DNA of 64,000 nt, taken from the NCBI RefSeq assembly GCF_042186555.1, contig NC_133326.1, positions 593,185,790 through 593,249,789 of the forward strand, given 5' to 3'. Of this stretch, positions 55,329-64,000 are shown piece after piece (the first letter of the stretch is position 1; each line of letters opens with the position of its first letter). Below the pieces are notes generated by a model that did no database searches, was not told the DNA's origin, and saw nothing but the letters and a program-made list of their open reading frames with translations. The position numbers and the translations under genes were made by a program. The stretch comes from Aquarana catesbeiana. Taxonomy: Eukaryota; Chordata; Amphibia; Anura; Ranidae.

Positions 55329-55356
55329 CTGATGAAGGAGTACGCATGCTCCAAAC
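55329..55356 (+). ncRNA. Hammerhead-ribozyme-like motif in a Penelope-like element
   Basis: CTGATGA (55329-55335) is followed by an A, the stem GGAG/CTCC (55337-55340 and 55349-55352) and AAAC (55353-55356). Penelope-like elements are known to carry minimal hammerhead ribozymes. The canonical GAAA core strand reads CAAA here, so the copy may be inactive. Confidence 0.4.
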
Positions 55357-55625
55357 GCGAGCGCTACAGCCACGCCCCCTGGCTCTCCAGCATCTAACGT
55401 ATCCACCGACGTACCAGCTGACGCACTGACTGAGAGAATCCCATATCTCGGAGCTACGGACGCCACCAGAAGCAGCCGGGTCTGACCCCTCCTCAGCCCG
55501 GCGGACTACCGGATGTGACTTCATGATGTTTAGGAGTACCACTACATGCCTGTTTTTATCTGTCAAATGTGAGTGCATATTTAAACACTATTAAAGCCTT
55601 TGTTTTATACACATTACTACCCTTA

Positions 55626-56071
55626 TGCCGCGTACACACGGTCGGACTTTTCATCTACAAAAGTCCAACGGACGCCGACGGACTAAAGCTGGCTGGTAAT
55701 CCGATCGTGTGTGGGCTTCTCCGGACTTTCAGCAGACTTTTTCAGCCTCAAATCCGACGGACTTTAGATTTGAAACATGCTTCAAATCTTTACGTCGTAA
55801 CTACGATGGACCCCGAAATCCGCTCGTCTGTGTGCTAGTCCGACGGACAAAAACCCATGCTAGGGCAGCTATTGGCTACTGGCTATGAACTTCCTTATTT
55901 TAGTCCGGTGTACGTCATCACGTACGAATCCGTCGGACTTTTGTGTGGTCATGTGTAGGCAAGTCCGTTCGTTAGAAAGTCTGCTGCAAGTCCGCCGAAA
56001 GTCCGCCGGAAGTCTGTCGGACAGGCTGTCGGACTTTTGTAGAGGAAAAGTCCGACCGTGTGTACGCGGCA
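55626..56071. mobile_element. Harbinger-type MITE, complete
   Basis: 446 bp with termini TGCCGCGTACACACGGTCGGAC and the exact complement at the right, flanked by TTA (55623-55625, 56072-56074). Long subterminal inverted repeats are rich in GTCCGACGGA words. Confidence 0.9.
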
Positions 56072-56074
56072 TTA

Positions 56075-57717
56075 GAGCGGTGCTGCTCTTTTTCTCTGCT
56101 TGTCTTTCTCACAGAGTCCCTTCTGCTCTGAGAAGCTGGCTGCTGCTCACCCCATCTATCGGAATCTAGTACTGTAGGTCTAAGACCGCCTTAACTGTTT
56201 GCCTCCTGGAAACACCCCATTGCCTGATCCACACCACTTCCCCATTTTTTCACTAGCAGCACCTGTCAGTGCTCCATTCCCCCTCTGTTCCTGATAAAAT
56301 TACTGCCCTCGATCTGACCTTCGTGGTGATTACTTCACATTCATGGTGCAATTGCTGTTTACATATGACACCAGACCGACACTTTTGCGCATGAGCACGG
56401 GGGGGCAGGGGTGCTTTTTTTTCCATTTTTTATTAGTTATTTTGCTTTTTTATTATATTTTAAACTGTTCCTTTCATTTTTTTAATCATTTTTATTGTTC
56501 CCTCTATTCCCTATGATAGGTAGTGACAGGTACTCTTTTTTGAAAAAATTGGGGTCTATTAGATCCTAGATCTCTCCTCTGCCCTCAAAGCATCTGACCA
56601 CACCAAAATCGGTGTAATAAAATGCTTTGCCAATTTCCCAATGGCGCTGTTTATATTCGGCGAAACCTAAGTCATGAAATGCTCGTAGCTTCCAGTTTCT
56701 TAGGCCATTGTGATGATTGGAGCCATTCTGGTCTCTGATCAGCTCTATGGTCAGCTGGCGGAACCACCAACTGCATTCTTGGGCTCCCTGTTGGGACAGG
56801 AGAGCACGAGAAAACCATGGAAGATGGTGGGGGGGGGACGTTCCCTCCCACTGCTTATAAAAGCAGTCCAGAGGCTAATTAGCTGCTAGGATTGCTTTTA
56901 CATAAAAGCCAACCGCTGGCTGAAAAGAATGAAACCAACCTGCAGGCATCATTCTGATATAACCACTCAAAGTCCAGCAACATGCCAATACGTTGCTGGT
57001 CCTTGTTGGGCATACATTGTAATGTTATTTTTTTCATGCAGCCTATCGGCTGAACGAAAAATAAGAGATTGATCGGTGGGTATGCCCACCATTAGAATAC
57101 CGCCCTTTATCCACTCACTTCTAATTATGGGCATAAATGCACCATTTTTTTTTAACTGTGGTGGTGAAATCACCTCCAAAAGTGCTGGAGTCATGGCTTT
57201 ATGTATCGTGGGAGCAAACGCTGTTCCTGTCAAGATAAATAAACCCGTGCTGCAGCTGAATGGCATACCTGCTAAGCAAATGATGGTTAACAATAAAACA
57301 AACATTACAGTATAACATACCATACCTGCAAAGCAAATGCAATAAAACATAGTAAAAATAAAACAAACAGAGAGAGAACAATAGATATAGAACAATAGTG
57401 AGCGAACAGTAGAGCGGACAGTAGAGAGCGAACATAAGAGAGAGAACAATAGAAAGAGAGAAGAAAAATACAACCACAACTATTTTTGGACTTTTTATTT
57501 TATTTTATATTTGTGTTTTTGTGTGGTTCTTTTTTTGTTTTGTTTTTTTTTTTCACTTTTTTCACTTTTATAAAAACAGTAAAAAAACTAAACTGAATGT
57601 TGCACATTAGGGTCTCTCAAAATGTGATGGCCATCACATCTTTCGAGACCCTGTGTACGTGAGCTTAGGACTGTGTGGTGCTGTACCATAGCTAATACTC
57701 AACTAGTGTGTGGTAGC
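56075..57717. other. No gene recognised
   Basis: Probably repeat-derived (hairpin-prone segments near 56990-57090), but I cannot assign a family. Minus-strand frames at 56967-57479 are Leu/Phe-rich translations of AG-rich DNA and look spurious. Confidence 0.45.
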
Positions 57718-58376
57718 TAGGGATGAGCTTCGAGTTTGAGTCGAACTCATGTTCGACTCGAACATCGACTGTTGGCAAGTTCGCCGAACAGCGAACAATT
57801 TGGTGTGTTCGCGGCAAATTCAAATGCCCTTTAAAAGTCTATGGGAGAAATCAAAAGTGCTAATTTTAAAGGCTTATATTCATGGTATTGTCATAAAAAG
57901 TGTTTGGGGACCTGGATCCTGCCCCAGGGGACATGGATCAATGCAAAAAAAAGTTTTAAAAACAGCAGTTTTTTCGGGAGCAGTGATTTTAATAATGCTT
58001 AAAGTGAAACAATAAAAGTGTAATATCCCTTTAAATTTCGTACCTGGGGGGTGTCTATAGTATGCCTGTAAAGGGGCGCATGTTTCCCGTGTTTAGAACA
58101 GTCTGACAGCAAAATGACATTTCAAAGGAAAAAAAGTCATTTAAAACTACTCGCAGCTATTAATAAATTGCCGGTCCGACAATACACATAAAAGTTCATT
58201 GATAAAAACTGCATGGGAATTCCCCACAGGGGAACCCTGAACCAAAATTTTTTAAAAAAAATGACGTGGGGGTCCCCCTAAATTCCATACATAGTTACAT
58301 AGTTACATAGTAGGTGAGGTTGAAAAAAGACACAAGTCCATCAAGTCCAACCTATGTGTGTGATTATGTGTCAGTA

Positions 58377-61328
58377 TTACATTACATATCCCTGTATATT
58401 GCGGTCATTCAGGTGATTATCTAATAGTTTCTTGAAGCTATCAATGCTCCCCGCTGAGACCACCGCCTGTGGAAGGGAATTCCACATCCTTGCCGCTCTT
58501 ACAGTAAAGAACCCTCTACGTAGTTTAAGGTTAAACCTCTTTTCTTCTAATTGTAATGAGTGGCCACGAGTCTTATTAAACTCTCTTCTGCGAAAAAGTT
58601 TTATCCCTATTGTGGGGTCACCAGTACAGTATTTGTAAATTGAAATCATATCCCCTCTCAAGCGTCTCTTCTCCAGAGAGAATAAGTTCAGTGCTCGCAA
58701 CCTTTCCTCATAACTAAGATCCTCCAGACCCTTTATTAGCTTTGTTGCCCTTCTTTGTACTCGCTCCATTTCCAGTACGTCCCTCCTGAGGACTGGTGCC
58801 CAGAACTGGACAGCATACTCCAGGTGCGGGTGGACCAGAGTCTTGTAGAGCGGGAGAATTATCGTTTTATCCCTGCAGTTGATCCCACTTTTAATGCATG
58901 CCAATATTCTGTTTGCTTTATTAGCAGCAGCTTGGCATTGCATGCCATTGCTGAGCCTATCATCTACTAGGACCCCAAGGTCTTTTTCCATCCTAGATTC
59001 CCCCAGAGGTTCTCCCCCCAGTGTATAGATTGCATTAATATTTTTGCCACCCAAATGCATTATTTTACATTTTTCTACATTGAACCTCATTTGCCATGTA
59101 GTCGCCCACCCCATTAATTTGTTCAGGTCTTTTTGCAAGATTTCCACATCCTGCGGAGAAGTTATTGCCCTGCTTAGCTTAGTATTGTCTGCAAATACAG
59201 AGATTGAACTGTTTATCCCATCCTCCAGGTCGTTTATGAACAAATTAAATAGGACTGGTCCCAGCACAGAACCCTGGGGAACCCCACTACCCACCCCTGA
59301 CCATTCTGAGTACTCCCCATTTATCACCACCCTCTGAACACGCCCTTGTAGCCAGTTTTCAATCCATGTACTCACCCTATGGTCCATGCCAACGCACCTT
59401 ATTTTGTACAGTAAACATTTATGGGGAACTGTGTCAAATGCTTTTGCAAAATCCAGATACACCACGTCTACGGGCCTTCCTTTATCTAGATGGCAACTCA
59501 CCTCCTCATAGAAGGTTAATAGATTGGTTTGGTAAGAACGATTCTTCATGAATCCATGCTGATTACTGCTAATGATATCATTCTTATTACTAAAATCTTG
59601 TATATAGTCCCTTATCATCCCCTCCAAGAGTTTACATACTATTGATGTTAGGCTAACTGGTCTGTAATTCCCAGGGATGTTTTTTGGGCCCTTTTTAAAT
59701 ATTGGTGCTACATTGGCTTTTCTCCAATCAGCTGGTACCATTCCAGTCAATAGACTGTCTGTAAAAATTAGGAACAACGGTCTGGCAATCACCTGACTGA
59801 GTTCCCTAAGTACCCTCGGATGCAAGCCATCTGGTCCCGGTGATTTATTAATGTTAAGTTTCTCAAGTCTAATTTTAATTCCGTCCCCTGTTAACCATGT
59901 AGGTGCTTCCTGTGTTGTGTCATGAGGATAAACACTGCAGTTTTGGTTACTGAAGCCCCCCGATTCACTCGTGAAGACTGAGGAGAAGAATAAATTCAAT
60001 ACCTTTGCCATCTCCCCATCCTTTGTAACCAGATGTCCTTCCTCATTCTTTATGGGGCCAATATGGTCTGTCCTCCCTTTTTTACTGTTTACATACTTAA
60101 AGAATTTCTTGGGATTTTTTTTGCTCTCCTCCGCTATGTGTCTTTCATGTTCTATCTTAGCCATCCTAATTGCACCCTTACATTTCTTATTGCATTCTTT
60201 ATAAATTCTGAATGCTGTGGATGATCCCTCAACCTTGTATTTTTTGAAGGCCTTCTCCTTTGCTTTTATATGCATTTTTACATTGGAGTTAAGCCATCCA
60301 GGATGTTTGTTCGCTCTTTTAAATTTATTACCCAATGGAATACATTGGCTAATGCCCTTATTTAATATGCTCTTAAAGCAAACCCATCTCTCCTTCGTAT
60401 TCTTTGTTCCTAATATTTTATCCCAATTTATGCCTTTTAGCAAGGTTTGTAGTTTAGGGAAGTTGGCTCTTTTGAAATTCAGTGTCTTTGTGTTCCCTTC
60501 ATCTCTCCTATTTGTGTGATTTATACTGAAACTAATTGACCTGTGATCGCTGTTACCTAAATTGCCCCGTATTTCCACATCTGTTATCAGGTCTGTATTG
60601 TTGGTAATCAGTAGATCTAGTAATGTTTTATTTCTAGTTGGTGCGTCTACCATCTGACCCATAAAATTGTCCTGCAAGACACTAAGGAACTGGCGAGCCT
60701 TAAATGAATGCGCGGTTCCCTCCGCCCAGTCTATGTCTGGATAATTAAAATCCCCCATTATGATAACACTTCCCATCCTTGCTGCTAATCCAATTTGTGA
60801 TAGGAGATCCTTCTCCACTTCCTCCCTCAGGTTAGGGGGCCTATAGCATACTCCCAGTATTATTTTCCCCTTAGCTTCATCCCTTTGGAGCTCTACCCAT
60901 AAAGATTCCACCTCCTCCCTAGCCCCCTCAGTGATGTCATCTCTCACATTCACTTGTACATTATTCTTGATATATAGGCATACCCCTCCCCCTTTTTTAC
61001 CCTCTCTATCCTTGCGGTATAGGGTATACCCTTGAATGTTTGCCAGCCAATCATGAGAGCTGTTGAACCAGGTCTCTGAAATTCCCACAAAATCCAAATC
61101 CTCCTTGTACAACAGTATCTCTAGTTCACCCATCTTGTCCGCCAGGCTCCTGGCATTGGTGACCATGCCACATAGTTTAGACCGGTCGCATATTGTCCTC
61201 GTATTGGGTGTTTCAAGATTGCAACTTGGACTTGCTACTATACTCACCTTGTGTTTTTGTGCTTTGGTTAACCTACCACTAATGCCCCCAATACTACCCT
61301 CTGGAATATCTTCCGCGCTGGCTATCAC
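58377..61328 (-). CDS. CR1 ORF2: AP endonuclease-reverse transcriptase (983 aa)
   Basis: Nicks chromosomal DNA and reverse-transcribes CR1 RNA from the nick. The start is the ATG at 61328, 26 bp after the ORF1 stop. The AP endonuclease spans about residues 50-265: N58 (MVTNARSL), E85 (GISETWF), D193/N195 (MGDFNYPD), and the closing SDH motif at 260-262, all present. The RT occupies roughly 480-760: INKSPGPDGLHPRVLRELSQ, GNYRPVSLTSIVCKLLEG, VVYLDFAKAFDTVPHKCL with the first catalytic Asp, then GVPQGSVLGPVLFNLFINDL. The catalytic box reads FADNTKL (712-718), with Asn715 where FADD is expected (codon AAT, 59184-59186). The C-terminal part has HPHLEYAVQFWAPVLRRDVL and ARMWNSLP, as in other CR1 proteins. 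Length is normal; no stop or frameshift is seen. Activity is uncertain because of Asn715. Confidence 0.95.
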   Translation of the reverse strand: MIASAEDIPEGSIGGISGRLTKAQKHKVSIVASPSCNLETPNTRTICDRSKLCGMVTNARSLADKMGELEILLYKEDLDFVGISETWFNSSHDWLANIQGYTLYRKDREGKKGGGVCLYIKNNVQVNVRDDITEGAREEVESLWVELQRDEAKGKIILGVCYRPPNLREEVEKDLLSQIGLAARMGSVIIMGDFNYPDIDWAEGTAHSFKARQFLSVLQDNFMGQMVDAPTRNKTLLDLLITNNTDLITDVEIRGNLGNSDHRSISFSINHTNRRDEGNTKTLNFKRANFPKLQTLLKGINWDKILGTKNTKERWVCFKSILNKGISQCIPLGNKFKRANKHPGWLNSNVKMHIKAKEKAFKKYKVEGSSTAFRIYKECNKKCKGAIRMAKIEHERHIAEESKKNPKKFFKYVNSKKGRTDHIGPIKNEEGHLVTKDGEMAKVLNLFFSSVFTSESGGFSNQNCSVYPHDTTQEAPTWLTGDGIKIRLEKLNINKSPGPDGLHPRVLRELSQVIARPLFLIFTDSLLTGMVPADWRKANVAPIFKKGPKNIPGNYRPVSLTSIVCKLLEGMIRDYIQDFSNKNDIISSNQHGFMKNRSYQTNLLTFYEEVSCHLDKGRPVDVVYLDFAKAFDTVPHKCLLYKIRCVGMDHRVSTWIENWLQGRVQRVVINGEYSEWSGVGSGVPQGSVLGPVLFNLFINDLEDGINSSISVFADNTKLSRAITSPQDVEILQKDLNKLMGWATTWQMRFNVEKCKIMHLGGKNINAIYTLGGEPLGESRMEKDLGVLVDDRLSNGMQCQAAANKANRILACIKSGINCRDKTIILPLYKTLVHPHLEYAVQFWAPVLRRDVLEMERVQRRATKLIKGLEDLSYEERLRALNLFSLEKRRLRGDMISIYKYCTGDPTIGIKLFRRREFNKTRGHSLQLEEKRFNLKLRRGFFTVRAARMWNSLPQAVVSAGSIDSFKKLLDNHLNDRNIQGYVM

Positions 61329-61354
61329 TGTCTCTGGACCCTCCCCCCCATCGC

Positions 61355-62335
61355 CTAGTTTAAAAACCCCTCTAACTTTTTGGCCATCTTCATTCCCAGC
61401 AGATCTGCACCCTCCTCATTTAGGTGCAGTCCGTCCCTTCTATAGTACCGGATACCGACTGAGAAGTCGGCCCAGTCCTCCAGGAACCCAAACCCCTCCT
61501 TACTACACCAGCTCTTCAGCCACTTGTTTACTTCCCTAATCTCCCTCTGCCTCTCTGGTGTGGCTCGATGTACCGGTAGTATTCCTGAGAACACTACCTT
61601 GGAGGTCCTTTTCCTCAATTTAGCTCCTAAGTCCCTAAAATCGTTCTTTAGGACACTCCATCTGCCTCTGACTTTGTCATTGGTGCCAACGTGCACCATG
61701 ACAGCCGGGTCTTCCCCAGCCCCTCCCAGTAATCTGTCCACAAGATCCGTGATGTGCCGAACCCGAGCGCTCGGTAGACAACATACTGTTCGGCGCTTCA
61801 GGTCTTGGTTACAGATTGCCCTCTCTGTCCTTCTAAGAATTGAGTCCCCTACCACCAGAATCTGTCTTTCCTTTCCCTTTGCTGCCCCCCCACTCTCACT
61901 GGAGGAGTTCTTCCCCTGGCAGCTAGGAGAGTCCCTCATCTCCAGCAGTGCTGGTCCCTGACTGGTTACACCAATGTCACTCAATGGAGCGTACTTATTG
62001 GGATGCTCCAGTCCTGGATCGGCCTCCCGGGCACTTCCCCCTCTACCCCTCCTGACTGTCACCCATCTACTCTTTGCTAGTGCCTGCACCTCTTTGTCTC
62101 CACCCGCCTCTGTGCTGGCCCCTGCCGGCACCTGCCGTGTACGTTCCTGGCTCACCTTTAGTATGGAGGGACTTCTCAGTGCTGACAGTTGCTTCCCCAG
62201 ATTCAGAACCTGGGCTTCCAGGGAAACAATGTGCTTACATTTTGCACAGCAGTATTCGCCCTCGATCGGATGATCAAGGAACGCATACATGCGGCAAGAT
62301 GTACAAAGAGTCGCCTCTCCACACCCGCCGGGCAT
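61355..62335 (-). CDS. CR1 ORF1: zinc-finger and SGNH esterase-like protein (326 aa)
   Basis: CR1 ORF1 proteins accompany the element RNA; many contain an esterase-like SGNH domain of unclear role. The N-terminus has a Cys motif (C11, C14, C29/C30, C33 in CTSCRMYAFLDHPIEGEYCC) followed by a short coiled coil (SLEAQVLNLGKQLSAL). A basic, Ser/Gly-rich linker leads to the SGNH domain: ILVVGDSILRRTERA (block I, catalytic Ser), VMVHVGTNDKVRG (block III, GxND) and DGLHLNEEGADLLG (block V, DxxH). All three blocks are intact. It lies directly upstream of ORF2 with 26 bp between stop and next ATG, the normal CR1 arrangement. Confidence 0.92.
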   Translation of the reverse strand: MPGGCGEATLCTSCRMYAFLDHPIEGEYCCAKCKHIVSLEAQVLNLGKQLSALRSPSILKVSQERTRQVPAGASTEAGGDKEVQALAKSRWVTVRRGRGGSAREADPGLEHPNKYAPLSDIGVTSQGPALLEMRDSPSCQGKNSSSESGGAAKGKERQILVVGDSILRRTERAICNQDLKRRTVCCLPSARVRHITDLVDRLLGGAGEDPAVMVHVGTNDKVRGRWSVLKNDFRDLGAKLRKRTSKVVFSGILPVHRATPERQREIREVNKWLKSWCSKEGFGFLEDWADFSVGIRYYRRDGLHLNEEGADLLGMKMAKKLEGFLN

Positions 62336-63309
62336 CGTACCTATTAAATTTAGTGAGGATTTGGGGATTTTACCCTGTCCAAATTACCTAACAACTAGCT
62401 TCCTGGCACTAATACTCAAGACAATACACAGGTACACGACAAGACAATACACAGGTACACAATACACAAGTACTAACGATCCACACACACTACTCAGACA
62501 ACACTCAGATACTCACACTACACAGGTACTATGACCCCTGTTATAACCTCCTGTTTTAAACCCTTCAGGTCTGGTATGGATATTAAGGGGAACCCCTGGC
62601 CAAAATTGAAAAAAAAAATGGCGTGGGGTCCCCCTCAAAATCTATACCAGACCCTTCAAGTCTGGAATGGATTTTAAGGGGAACCCCGCACCAAAATAAA
62701 AAAAAAAAACAGCATGGGGTCCCCCCAAAAATCCATACCAGACCCTTATCCGAGCATGCAACCTGGCAGGCCGCAGGAAAAGAGGGGGGGACAAGAGAGG
62801 GCCCCCCTCCTGAACCATACCAGGCCACATGCCCTCAACAATGGGAGGGCGCTTTGGGGTAGCCCCCCAAAACACCTTGTCCCCATGTTGATGAGGACAA
62901 GGGCCTCATCCCCACAACCCTGGTCGGTGGTTGTGGGGGTCTGCGGGTGGGGGGCTTATCAGAATCTGGAAGCCCCCTTTAACAAGGGGACCCCCAGATC
63001 CTGGCCCTCCCCCCGCGTGGATTGGTAAGGGGGTACAAAAGTACCCTTATTATTTCACTAAAAAAGTGTCAAAAATGTTAAAAACTACAAGAGACAGTTT
63101 TTAACAATTCCTTTATTTAAATGCTTCTTCTTTCTTCTTTCTTCTATTTTCTATCTTCCTTCGGTTTCTTCCTCCATCTTCTTCTTCTTCTGGTTCTTCC
63201 TCCGGTATTCTCGCCCAGCATCTTCCTCCGCAGCGTCGGCGTCTTCTTCCCTTCTTCTCCGGGCCGCTCCGCATCCATGATGGCATGGAGGGAGGCTCCA
63301 GCTGTGTGA

Positions 63310-63680
63310 CGGTTCTCTCTTCATCTTCTTCTCTTCATCTTCTTCTCTTCATCTTCTTTTCGGGCCGCTCTGCATCCATGATGGCATGGAGGGAGGCTCC
63401 CGCTGTGTGACGCTTCTCCTCTTCTGACGGTTCTTAAATACAGCGGGAGCCTCCCTCCATGCCATCATGGATGAGGAGTGGCCCGAAAAGAAGATGAAGA
63501 GAAGAAGATGAAGAGGAGAAGATGAAGAGGAGAAGATGAAGAGAGAAGCGTCATACAGCAGGAACCTCCCTCAATGCCATCATGGATGCGGAGCGGCCGA
63601 AAAGAAGATGAAGAGAAGATGAAGAGAAGAAGATGAAGAGAGAAGCATCACACAGCGGGAGCCTCCCTCCATGCCATCAT
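63310..63680. repeat. GAAGAGAAGATGAAGAG-type repeats in palindromic arms
   Basis: CTTCATCTTCTTCTC repeats on the left of the centre and their complement on the right form part of the hAT palindrome and are expanded relative to copy 1. Confidence 0.75.
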
Positions 63681-63892
63681 GGATGAGGAGCGGCCCGAGG
63701 AGAAGAAGGGAAGAAGACGCCGATGCCGCAGAGGAAGATGCCGGACGAGAACACCGGAGGAAGAACCAGAAGAACCAGAAGAACCAGAAGAAGAAGAAGA
63801 TGGAGGAAGAAACCGAAGTAAGATAGAAGATAGAAGAAAGAAGAAATAAGAAGCATTTAAATAAAGGAATTGTCAAAAACTCTTGGGGGCAT

Positions 63893-64000
63893 GGCCTGGA
63901 CATGGCGAGGTGAGGACGCTTTTACTCTGAGCTCCCGGCCTCATCTCGGCTGACCGAGCCTACTATGATCTAAAACCCACCTGATGAACGAGGCATGTAC
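63893..64000 (+). mobile_element. Probable 5' end of an L1-like LINE (copy C)
   Basis: gggggcatggcctggacatg, then gcgaggtgaggacg, resembles the 5' UTR starts of copies A and B (G-rich start, GTGAGGACGG-like word). It abuts the truncated hAT arm; the rest is beyond the window. Confidence 0.5.

Larger units (their letters stand above)
53815..55600 (+). mobile_element. Penelope-like element, 3' part
   Basis: Carries the GIY-YIG endonuclease coding end (to 54284), a long low-complexity region (54290-55180) and a terminal part with a hammerhead-like motif at 55329-55356. The RT region is missing, so the copy is 5'-truncated. Element limits are approximate. Confidence 0.7.
58291..62560 (-). mobile_element. 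Full-length CR1-type LINE (copy A)
   Basis: 4.27 kb inserted in the hAT arm. Both frames are open. The 3' end in coding orientation carries about three copies of ACTATGTA (58291-58315), the short tandem tail characteristic of CR1. The 5' UTR (62336-62560) contains repeated cacaggtac/acaatacac words. Intact frames and little decay suggest a recent insertion, the youngest large event in the window. Confidence 0.92.
57718..63888. mobile_element. Palindromic hAT-type element (copy 3), split by CR1
   Basis: Starts TAGGGATGAGCTTCGAG and follows the left arm to aattccatac (58290). It resumes at cccttcaggtctgg (62561) after the CR1 insertion, passes a shortened centre near 63440 and runs into the second arm to taaaggaattgtcaaaaact (63888). 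The second arm is cut off by the start of an L1. The 170-bp GC-rich centre of copy 1 is absent. Confidence 0.85.

Noticed and set aside
56967..57479. 170-codon hydrophobic frame on the minus strand
   Set aside because: It derives from an AGAGAGAAC-rich tract at its N-terminal part; no conserved domain and an overlapping frame of similar composition.

Overview
The window looks like part of a large, repeat-saturated vertebrate genome. An anuran amphibian, probably a ranid-type frog, fits best. The reasons are co-occurring DIRS, L1/Tx1-like, CR1, Penelope, chromovirus (Ty3/Gypsy), Tc1, hAT and Harbinger elements, plus abundant TTAA-flanked MITEs of types I associate with frogs. The organism call is inference. 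I found no host protein-coding gene, tRNA or rRNA; every long reading frame belongs to a mobile element or is a by-product of tandem repetition.

Layout. 1-745: 3' end of a DIRS tyrosine-recombinase retrotransposon. 1.66-8.1 kb: two dead Tc1-like transposons, several MITEs and an LTR-like stretch. 8.73-15.08 kb: a frog MITE split by a Ty3/Gypsy provirus (TSD tcccg) that has lost RT/RH/integrase and had part of its 5' LTR replaced by a 1.05-kb copy of downstream flanking DNA. 16.2-26.5 kb: a four-level nest, with a foldback retroposon (15-bp TSD) split by an L1-like LINE, itself split by two hAT-type elements, one containing a 36-bp minisatellite and the other a 3-kb near-palindrome. 26.5-35.6 kb: mostly unrecognised sequence, MITEs, an L1 3' end, and a degenerate CR1 with two MITEs inserted. 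35.7-41.2 kb: a nearly complete but decayed DIRS element with terminal inverted repeats and an internal complementary region; a second foldback retroposon sits inside its recombinase gene.

41.5-53.3 kb: an array of about 385-bp repeats broken by a 5.5-kb Harbinger transposon (MADF-like gene, remnants of a Myb-like gene, no nuclease seen) and by another L1. 53.8-55.6 kb: the GIY-YIG end of a Penelope-like element. 55.6-56.1 kb: a Harbinger MITE. 57.7-63.9 kb: another palindromic hAT copy split by a full-length CR1 LINE with two open frames (326 and 983 codons). 63.9-64.0 kb: probable 5' end of another L1.

The elements form a readable insertion history, dated relative to one another by target-site duplications (TSDs). 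The most unusual item is a set of hairpin-forming elements (16193-16671, 16705-26482, 36617-36904) flanked by 15-17 bp direct repeats, as expected for LINE-mobilised RNAs, but built as a short head followed by a long inverted repeat that runs to the 3' end. Other notable points are the FADN reverse-transcriptase motif shared by both CR1 copies and the local template-switch-like duplications.
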